Positions 58,962-64,000 of a stretch of 64,000 nt of DNA are shown here, piece after piece; position 1 is the stretch's first letter; each line of letters starts with the position of its first letter. The position numbers and the translations under genes were made by a program. The notes beneath the pieces are model-generated. The model worked only from the letters and a program-made list of their open reading frames with translations. It did not search any database and had not been told where the DNA came from. The stretch is from Ruminococcus sp. Its GTDB lineage: Bacteria; Bacillota; Clostridia; Oscillospirales; Ruminococcaceae. Location of the stretch: positions 124,001 to 188,000 of the forward strand of contig SVNT01000003.1 in the NCBI GenBank assembly GCA_015066785.1. Direction: 5' to 3'.

Positions 58962-59396
58962 CTATTTTTTCAGAATTTTCTTTGCTCTTGCAATCTGGTT
59001 TTCAATAAAAGGCTGACAGAGTGCGTTGATGATTTTTCCGCCTATCGAGAAGATTATTCCCCACGCAGTAGATGTGAGGGCGAAGAAGAAGTTGTTCTTT
59101 ATCTCCGATAAATCTCCCGACATATCTAGGCTAAGAAGGGCGGCAACTGTGCCGAACATTCCGAGAAGGGGGAAGATTGAAATAATCGTGACAAAAAGGG
59201 TGTAGATTATATCAAGCAGATAGTACATTTTGTTCTTGAGGTTTTTGCCACCGTCGGATTCGAAATCCTTGTGGATTATCCATGCGAGTATAACCGAAAC
59301 GGCAAGGAAAGTGACCGCAAAAACAGCGGCAATTATAATGAAAAGGTTTTCGCCAATACTGCCTGTCATAATGTCCCAGTAGTTAATCTGTTCCAT
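58962..59396 (-). CDS. MotA/TolQ/ExbB-family proton channel
   Basis: The 144-residue protein has three membrane helices. The third and fourth regions carry the ExbB/TolQ motif FPLLGMFGTVAALLSL and the ALTSTAWGIIFSIGG helix that line the proton path. It is shorter than MotA, closer to ExbB. It is the first gene of the four-gene cluster, with an AGGAAG ribosome site. Confidence 0.9.
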   Translation of the reverse strand: MEQINYWDIMTGSIGENLFIIIAAVFAVTFLAVSVILAWIIHKDFESDGGKNLKNKMYYLLDIIYTLFVTIISIFPLLGMFGTVAALLSLDMSGDLSEIKNNFFFALTSTAWGIIFSIGGKIINALCQPFIENQIARAKKILKK

Positions 59397-59426
59397 AATT
59401 CTTCCTCCGAAAAATAAGTTTTATTA

Positions 59427-59455
59427 ATTATACCATAATACAACAGATTTTTCAA
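59427..59455 (-). promoter_or_regulatory. Promoter of the Exb-like operon
   Basis: On the minus strand TTGAAA (59455-59450) and TATAAT (59432-59427) are 17 bases apart. Confidence 0.82.
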
Positions 59456-59472
59456 TGTCGGATGAAAATAAA

Positions 59473-59499
59473 AACCGTTCCGCAAAAAGCGGAACGGTT
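59473..59499 (-). terminator. Terminator of the tRNA-Arg gene
   Basis: AACCGTTCCGC (59473-59483) pairs with GCGGAACGGTT (59489-59499), with a T-rich run after it on the minus strand. Confidence 0.88.
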
Positions 59500-59507
59500 G
59501 AGCGTTT

Positions 59508-59584
59508 TGGTGCGCTGGAAGGGACTCGAACCCCCGGCCTACTGGTTCGTAGCCAGTCACTCTATCCAACTGAGCTACCAACGC
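59508..59584 (-). tRNA. tRNA-Arg (anticodon ACG)
   Basis: The minus strand folds as a full 77-nt tRNA: acceptor GCGTTGG with CCAGCGC, discriminator A and encoded CCA, D-arm GCTCAGTTGGATAGAGT, anticodon stem ACTGG/CCAGT with loop CTACGAA (anticodon ACG) and T-arm with GGTTCGAGTCC. It decodes CGN arginine codons after A34 deamination to inosine. Confidence 0.97.
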
Positions 59585-59645
59585 ATTTCTTAACGCTTAA
59601 AAATTATAACATATAAAAGAATGCTTGTCAAGTCTTTTTTGAATT

Positions 59646-60830
59646 TTATTCTTCGGGAAGAACAAGATACTCTTCGTCTATATTTTTTTGCAGAGTTTCA
59701 ATGATGAAATCGTAGCTGAAGGGCGAGTTTACATTTATTCCGTGAGAGGCCGCAAGCTCGGGGGTGTATTTGTCGAGTGAGTACACACGCACATTCGAAT
59801 AATTGTAGTCATAGTGTGTAACAACGGGAATGAACTTTATATTATCAATGGATATGCTGTTGTCGGAATACTGCTTTGTTACTTCAAAATCGAGCACTCC
59901 TCCTATCATACGGTCGTTGACGCTCTGTGCGGAAATGAAGTTTCCGAGAGAATATGCAACGAGGACATTTCTTCCGTCGGCTGCCGTGATTTCCTCCATA
60001 GACTGAATTACATGCGGGTGAGTGCCTATGATTATGTCGGCGCCCCAGTCAGCCATATTCTGTCCCAGATTACGCTGTGCGTCGATTACCGTCTGTGAAT
60101 TTTCCACTCCCCAGTGAACAGAAACGACAACGACATCGGAAATTTCACGGGCGGCTTTTATCTGCTGTTCGATAACATCGGTTTCGCTTGTGTAAATTAC
60201 CCTTATTTCGCTGTCTTCCGGAATACGAAGACCGTTTGTATGCTCGGTAAATCCGAGGAATGAGAACGTTATGTCATTTATCGTGAGAGTGCTTATGCTC
60301 TCCATATCCGCAGTGTCACGGTAAGCACCGCAGACAGCAATGTTTTCCTTGGTGCCCCAGTAATCGAGTGTGGCGATTACGCCCCTCGTTCCTTTATCGA
60401 GGATATGGTTGTTTGCGTGGTTGAAGGCGTTGAACCCGAGGTCTGTCATCTTGTCGCCGAGCTGTGAGGGTGAGCAGAAACAAGGGTATGTAGCAGGCTC
60501 AAACTCGTCGTTGACGGGCGTTTCCTGATTGAGAATATTAAGGTCACCGACGATTATATCCTCTATATTTTCATAGGCAAAGTCAAAATCGTACGTTCCG
60601 TCCTGCGAGCGTTTTGCCGCCTGGTTGTAAATCGAGGAGTGTATCAGATTATCTCCCGCCGCAGTGACACGCACCGTTGTTTCCGTCGGGGGAGGCGGTG
60701 TTGTTTCTGTCGTTGTCGTGGCGGTGGTTTCTTCTACTATTACGATTGTTTCTATCGGCTCTGCTCCGCAGGCGGTGAAGAGCATAAGCATCGAAAGAAC
60801 AACGGCTGTCAGTTTTAATTTTTGTCTCAT
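59646..60830 (-). CDS. CapA-family lipoprotein
   Basis: The 394-residue protein has a lipoprotein signal (LSMLMLFTACG), a Thr/Pro-rich linker (TTATTTTETTPPPPTET) and a CapA/PgsA metallophosphatase-like domain with AGDNLIHSS, NHANNHILDKG and GTHPHVIQ motifs. Such proteins are linked to poly-gamma-glutamate or capsule synthesis; no capB/C is nearby, so its substrate is unknown. Confidence 0.9.
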   Translation of the reverse strand: MRQKLKLTAVVLSMLMLFTACGAEPIETIVIVEETTATTTTETTPPPPTETTVRVTAAGDNLIHSSIYNQAAKRSQDGTYDFDFAYENIEDIIVGDLNILNQETPVNDEFEPATYPCFCSPSQLGDKMTDLGFNAFNHANNHILDKGTRGVIATLDYWGTKENIAVCGAYRDTADMESISTLTINDITFSFLGFTEHTNGLRIPEDSEIRVIYTSETDVIEQQIKAAREISDVVVVSVHWGVENSQTVIDAQRNLGQNMADWGADIIIGTHPHVIQSMEEITAADGRNVLVAYSLGNFISAQSVNDRMIGGVLDFEVTKQYSDNSISIDNIKFIPVVTHYDYNYSNVRVYSLDKYTPELAASHGINVNSPFSYDFIIETLQKNIDEEYLVLPEE

Positions 60831-60865
60831 ATCCTTCTCCTTGTCGAATTATCGGGAATAATATA

Positions 60866-60893
60866 ATTGTAGCACATATTTACAAATAATCAA
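60866..60893 (-). promoter_or_regulatory. Promoter of the capA-like gene
   Basis: On the minus strand TTGATT (60893-60888) and TACAAT (60871-60866) are 16 bases apart. It is back to back with the citrate synthase promoter. Confidence 0.65.
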
Positions 60894-60898
60894 GCGTA

Positions 60899-60927
60899 TT
60901 GCATTATTTTTAATTTTATGATATAAT
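60899..60927 (+). promoter_or_regulatory. Promoter of the citrate synthase gene
   Basis: TTGCAT (60899-60904) and TATAAT (60922-60927) are 17 bases apart. Confidence 0.78.
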
Positions 60928-60967
60928 ACATGTGTATAATTTTTAAAAAAAGAAAGGAGCGGTGATT

Positions 60968-62332
60968 ATGGGGAATTACAGTTTTCAGGAAATTACACCG
61001 ACCATCGAAAGACTTGCGGAGCTTGCTGAGAGAACAGGTACTTTCGATCCTGAATTGTATACGAAATATGATGTAAAAAGGGGACTTCGTGACATCAACG
61101 GAAAGGGTGTTGTCTGCGGTCTGACGGAGATTTCGGAGGTTTGTTCATCCGAAATCGTGAACGGGGAAACAGTACCTTGCGAGGGTAAGTTGTTCTATCG
61201 TGGGTACAATGTCAACGACCTTGTCAACGGCTTTACAAAGGATAACAGATTTGGCTTTGAAGAAATCGTTTATCTCCTTATTTTCGGAGAGCTTCCGACA
61301 AAGGACCAGCTTGACGAGCTTGTGAATGTTCTTGCGGATTTCCGTACTTTGCCGACTTCTTTTGTTCGTGATATTATTATGAAGTCGCCGAGTACAGATA
61401 TGATGAACACTCTCGCAAGAAGTGTTCTCACACTCTATTCGTATGACACAAACCCCGATGATACATCTACGGCGAATGTACTCCGCCAGTGCCTTGAGCT
61501 TATAGCGTTGTTCCCGCTTTTGTCGGTTTACGGCTATCAGGCTTATCAGCACTATCACGAGAACAGCAGTCTGTTCATTCATATTCCCGACAGAAACCTC
61601 TCAACTGCGGAGAATATACTCAGGCTTCTCCGTCCCGACAACAAGTATACAGAGCTTGAGGCGAAAATTCTTGACATCTGCCTTGTACTTCACGCTGAAC
61701 ACGGCGGAGGAAATAACTCAACCTTCACGACGCATGTTGTATCTTCTTCGGGTACGGATACATATTCGGCGATTGCGGCGGCGCTCGGCTCTCTCAAGGG
61801 ACCTCGTCACGGCGGTGCGAACATCAAGGTTGTGCAGATGTTCAACGATATGAAGAAGACCGTAAAGGACTGGGAAAACGAAGACGAAATTGCGGATTAC
61901 CTCGCAAGACTTCTGCATAAAGAGGCATTTGACAACGCAGGTCTTATTTATGGTATGGGTCACGCTGTATATTCCGTTTCCGACCCGAGAGCAGAGATTT
62001 TCCGTGGCTTTGTAAAGAAACTCTCCGATGAAAAGGGACTTCAGAAGGAATTTGCGCTTTATTCGAAGGTGGAAAAGCTCGCCCCCGAAGTTATCGCAAA
62101 GGAACGCAGAATTTACAAGGGTGTTTCTGCGAATGTCGATTTTTACAGTGGCTTTGTATATGATATGCTCGGACTTCCGCTCGGACTCTACACTCCGATT
62201 TTTGCGATTGCAAGAATTGCGGGTTGGTCTGCGCACAGAATAGAGGAGCTTGTCGGTCGTGGTAAGATTATGCGTCCTGCATACAAGAGTATCTGCGACA
62301 GACGTGATTATCTCGAACTAGGCAACCGATAA
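60968..62332 (+). CDS. Citrate synthase
   Basis: The 454-residue enzyme carries the citrate synthase catalytic residues: His in LHAEHGGGNN, His in GMGHAVYSVSDPRAE and Asp in NVDFYSGFVYDMLG. It condenses oxaloacetate and acetyl-CoA. No other TCA-cycle genes are near. The start at 60968 fits the AGGAG spacing; a GTG at 60962 is not preferred. The N-terminal GLTEISEV region fits the bacterial citrate/2-methylcitrate family. Confidence 0.95.
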   Translation: MGNYSFQEITPTIERLAELAERTGTFDPELYTKYDVKRGLRDINGKGVVCGLTEISEVCSSEIVNGETVPCEGKLFYRGYNVNDLVNGFTKDNRFGFEEIVYLLIFGELPTKDQLDELVNVLADFRTLPTSFVRDIIMKSPSTDMMNTLARSVLTLYSYDTNPDDTSTANVLRQCLELIALFPLLSVYGYQAYQHYHENSSLFIHIPDRNLSTAENILRLLRPDNKYTELEAKILDICLVLHAEHGGGNNSTFTTHVVSSSGTDTYSAIAAALGSLKGPRHGGANIKVVQMFNDMKKTVKDWENEDEIADYLARLLHKEAFDNAGLIYGMGHAVYSVSDPRAEIFRGFVKKLSDEKGLQKEFALYSKVEKLAPEVIAKERRIYKGVSANVDFYSGFVYDMLGLPLGLYTPIFAIARIAGWSAHRIEELVGRGKIMRPAYKSICDRRDYLELGNR

Positions 62333-62336
62333 TAAT

Positions 62337-62370
62337 AACGGCGTTGGATTTTGCTCCGACGCCGTTTTTT
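62337..62370 (+). terminator. Terminator after citrate synthase
   Basis: AACGGCGTTGGA (62337-62348) pairs with TCCGACGCCGTT (62355-62366) followed by TTTT. Confidence 0.92.
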
Positions 62371-62393
62371 GTGCAATTGTAATATATCTGTAA

Positions 62394-62422
62394 TTGATTT
62401 TATAGTGATTATGTGCTATACT
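62394..62422 (+). promoter_or_regulatory. Promoter of the 62,457 gene
   Basis: TTGATT (62394-62399) and TATACT (62417-62422) are 17 bases apart. Confidence 0.62.
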
Positions 62423-62456
62423 TTGTATTGTAAAGTTATCTTTTGGAGGAGTTTTG

Positions 62457-63215
62457 ATGAAATTTCTGAAAAATGTCTGGGTAAAGAGGGGAGTTTCTCT
62501 TGTTTGTTACCTCTACGCAGTATTAATGGCGTGGCTCGGGTTCAATTCCTTTTTTTACGATACCGAAATTGTCAATTTCGGCAAATATATCGGGATTTTT
62601 CTTGTAATCAGCCTTGTTGCGCTGGTGCTTATGCTTTATTCAAGAAAACAGGTGCTGACTTCGATACTTGCGATGCTTCTTATGTTCCTGTCGATACCCG
62701 TTGTATTCCTGAATGTGCATAACCTCTGGGTTGCAATTCCCGTTATTTTTGTTGCACTCACGATTTTCTTCGGCTGTGGTGCAAGCGAAATGGTAAAGAC
62801 GGTATTCGGCACTATATTCCTGCTGGGATATATACTCGGAGCGCTTGCGTTCTTTATTGTCATAAATCTTTTCATCACAAAAACGAACGACACTCTCATC
62901 ACCGAGAATGTTTCCCCTACGGGAGAGTACAGATACTATATTATGGATATACAGAATCAGTCCGAGGGTAATGTTGTGGTTTATGTTGAGCCTAACAATC
63001 TGGACTTTGACAAGTTCGGAATTCATTTCAGGGCAACGGGCTACAAACAGCGTAAATACAATCACCGTGGACACGAAATCCCCGAAGTTGAGTGGGGAAC
63101 AACCTCAAACGGAAACGAATGCCTTATAATCAAGGATTCAAACAGCGAAACACCACAGCACTACGAAATCGGAGAGTTTGAGTGGTCTATGGACGTAAAG
63201 GAAATTCTGCTTTAG
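62457..63215 (+). CDS. Membrane protein with DUF5412-like extracytoplasmic domain
   Basis: The 252-residue protein has about four membrane helices in residues 10-145 and a C-terminal soluble domain of about 100 residues (SPTGEYRYYIMDIQNQSEGNVVVYVEP, then the short motif FEWSMDVKEILL). This resembles DUF5412-like domains, but I am unsure. It is monocistronic. Confidence 0.6.
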   Translation: MKFLKNVWVKRGVSLVCYLYAVLMAWLGFNSFFYDTEIVNFGKYIGIFLVISLVALVLMLYSRKQVLTSILAMLLMFLSIPVVFLNVHNLWVAIPVIFVALTIFFGCGASEMVKTVFGTIFLLGYILGALAFFIVINLFITKTNDTLITENVSPTGEYRYYIMDIQNQSEGNVVVYVEPNNLDFDKFGIHFRATGYKQRKYNHRGHEIPEVEWGTTSNGNECLIIKDSNSETPQHYEIGEFEWSMDVKEILL

Positions 63216-63227
63216 AATGAAAATAAA

Positions 63228-63264
63228 AAGGGTATCGGGTGAAGAACCCGATACCCTTGATTTT
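63228..63264 (+). terminator. Terminator after the 62,457 gene
   Basis: AAGGGTATCGGGT (63228-63240) pairs with ACCCGATACCCTT (63246-63258), followed by GATTTTTT. Confidence 0.92.
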
Positions 63265-63281
63265 TTATTGTGAATTGCCAA

Positions 63282-63485
63282 AGGCGGCTCGCCTTATTGA
63301 TAAGTGAAATACAAACATTTATAGCGTTACCGAGCGGATAAAGTAAGTCTGTTTTATCTGTACGATACGTATGCCCGAGGCGGCTCGCCTTATTGATAAG
63401 TGAAATACAAACATTTATAGCGTTACCGAGCGGATAAAGTAAATCTGTTTTATCCGTACGATACGTATGCCCGAGGCGGCTCGCC
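63282..63485. repeat. 96-bp tandem repeat, two copies plus a 12-bp start of a third
   Basis: Copies 63282-63377 and 63378-63473 differ at only a few bases, and AGGCGGCTCGCC begins again at 63474. Each unit contains the hairpin AGGCG/CGCCT and a second hairpin CGGATAAA with TTTATCCG; the first copy has TTTATCTG, which keeps a G-U pair. ATACGTAT is also palindromic. The array ends exactly at the stop codon of ispE. Confidence 0.92.
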
Positions 63486-64000
63486 TATATTATTTCGCAG
63501 CCGTGATTTACGGGGTGGCAGATTTCTGCAAAGCCTACATCTGTCCGGAGCTTTGCGTAGCATTCCTTTGCGGAAAGCTCGTTGTCGAAAAGTCCGTACA
63601 CCGCAGAGCCGCTTCCCGTCATACAGGAGGCAACAGCCCCGAAAGCCTTCATACCGCTCTTGATTTCGTCAAGTTCGGCGAGAAGTGCTGTGAATTCAAG
63701 GACATTCTTGCAGTACTGAGCATACGGTGCGCCGTTGTTGATAGCGTCAATCATTGCGTCAACATCGGGGTGTGATATTCCGCTGAGGCTGTCATATACA
63801 CGGAATGCCTCGACGGTGGAAATTCCTTTTTTGGGCTTGGATATAAGAACGGTGCAGTTCTTGAGCGGAGCGAGGGGAGTAATAATCTCTCCTATACCTT
63901 CGCAGAGTGCCGTTCCGCCTTCAATGCAGAAAGGAACATCCGCACCAAGCTCAACACCTATATCGCAGAGCTTTTCGGTCGTAAGACCTGCGTCGAAAAG
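63485..64000 (-). CDS. ispE: IspE, 4-diphosphocytidyl-2-C-methyl-D-erythritol kinase (3' part)
   Basis: The open frame enters from the right edge and ends with TAG at 63485, giving the last 171 residues. The GHMP-kinase ATP-binding stretch ELGADVPFCIEGGTALCEGIGE and the C-terminal SCMTGSGSAVYGLF are characteristic of IspE. It phosphorylates CDP-methylerythritol in the non-mevalonate isoprenoid pathway. The start lies beyond the window. The stop codon coincides with the start of a repeat copy. Confidence 0.93.
   Translation of the reverse strand, partial: LFDAGLTTEKLCDIGVELGADVPFCIEGGTALCEGIGEIITPLAPLKNCTVLISKPKKGISTVEAFRVYDSLSGISHPDVDAMIDAINNGAPYAQYCKNVLEFTALLAELDEIKSGMKAFGAVASCMTGSGSAVYGLFDNELSAKECYAKLRTDVGFAEICHPVNHGCEII

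Noticed and set aside
57425-59396. A Zorya defence system
   Set aside because: The channel subunit lacks the long ZorA tail and no helicase or nuclease (ZorC, ZorD, ZorE) follows.
63282-63485. A CRISPR array
   Set aside because: The repeated unit is 96 bp with no variable spacers and only two full copies; no cas genes are in the window.

Overview
The window reads as chromosomal DNA of a low-to-mid GC anaerobic Bacillota, most likely a gut Clostridia of the Oscillospiraceae/Ruminococcus type. This rests on strong AGGAGG-type ribosome sites, the Bacillota order yaaO-darA-holB-ricT, an OadB/OadG pair, FapA, IspE and AzlCD. The genus is inference. No rRNA or CRISPR array is visible. There is one tRNA gene, tRNA-Arg(ACG).

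Positions 1 to about 21,250 are a foreign, visibly AT-rich segment that looks like part of an integrative/mobilizable element. It starts with a promoter and a folded leader RNA. A P4-type primase/helicase, a tyrosine integrase, a small HTH protein on the minus strand, an ArdC-like antirestriction protein, a DUF5688-like protein, an unknown protein, a ClpP-like protease and a short VirD4/TraG-like coupling ATPase follow. No relaxase is in the window. A 1.1-kb region without genes (8,487-9,575) holds several terminator-like hairpins and one large candidate structured RNA (9,223-9,361).

The cargo at 9,576-21,076 is a complete phage-defence operon that best matches type 4 BREX. It encodes an XRE regulator, BrxP (PP-loop PAPS-reductase-like domain + ferredoxin + DUF4007-like domain in one chain), a 63-residue CxxC/CxxH protein, a BrxC-like ATPase, PglZ, a BrxL ending at the AAA+ module without its Lon domain, and a cysteine desulfurase. 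There is no DNA methyltransferase. The sulfur-handling genes suggest a sulfur-based (phosphorothioate-like) DNA mark. This is the most exciting system in the window.

From 21,260 on, composition shifts to the host's. The segment carries a low-MW phosphatase; a cadC-methyltransferase-HMA-cadA heavy-metal operon; a 141-bp imperfect palindrome; ABC transporters; orphan OadB/OadG; a flippase; tandem M42 peptidases; a methionine gamma-lyase-like enzyme; AzlCD; a split ThrE exporter; and an orphan CheX-like/CheY pair. A GH13 enzyme, a MATE pump and an AI-2E transporter come next, followed by a VanY-like peptidase with a WYL regulator, the yaaO-darA-holB-ricT block, SPFH, FapA, HU, and a histone-H1-like/SCP2-like protein.

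A four-gene ExbB/ExbD-like cluster (57,425-59,396) is unusual for a Gram-positive-type cell and includes two proteins that keep only the ExbD-like extracytoplasmic domain. CapA, citrate synthase, a membrane protein, a 96-bp tandem repeat abutting the ispE stop codon, and a partial ispE close the window. Many promoters have near-consensus sigma-A boxes with 17-bp spacers; most operons end in visible intrinsic terminators.
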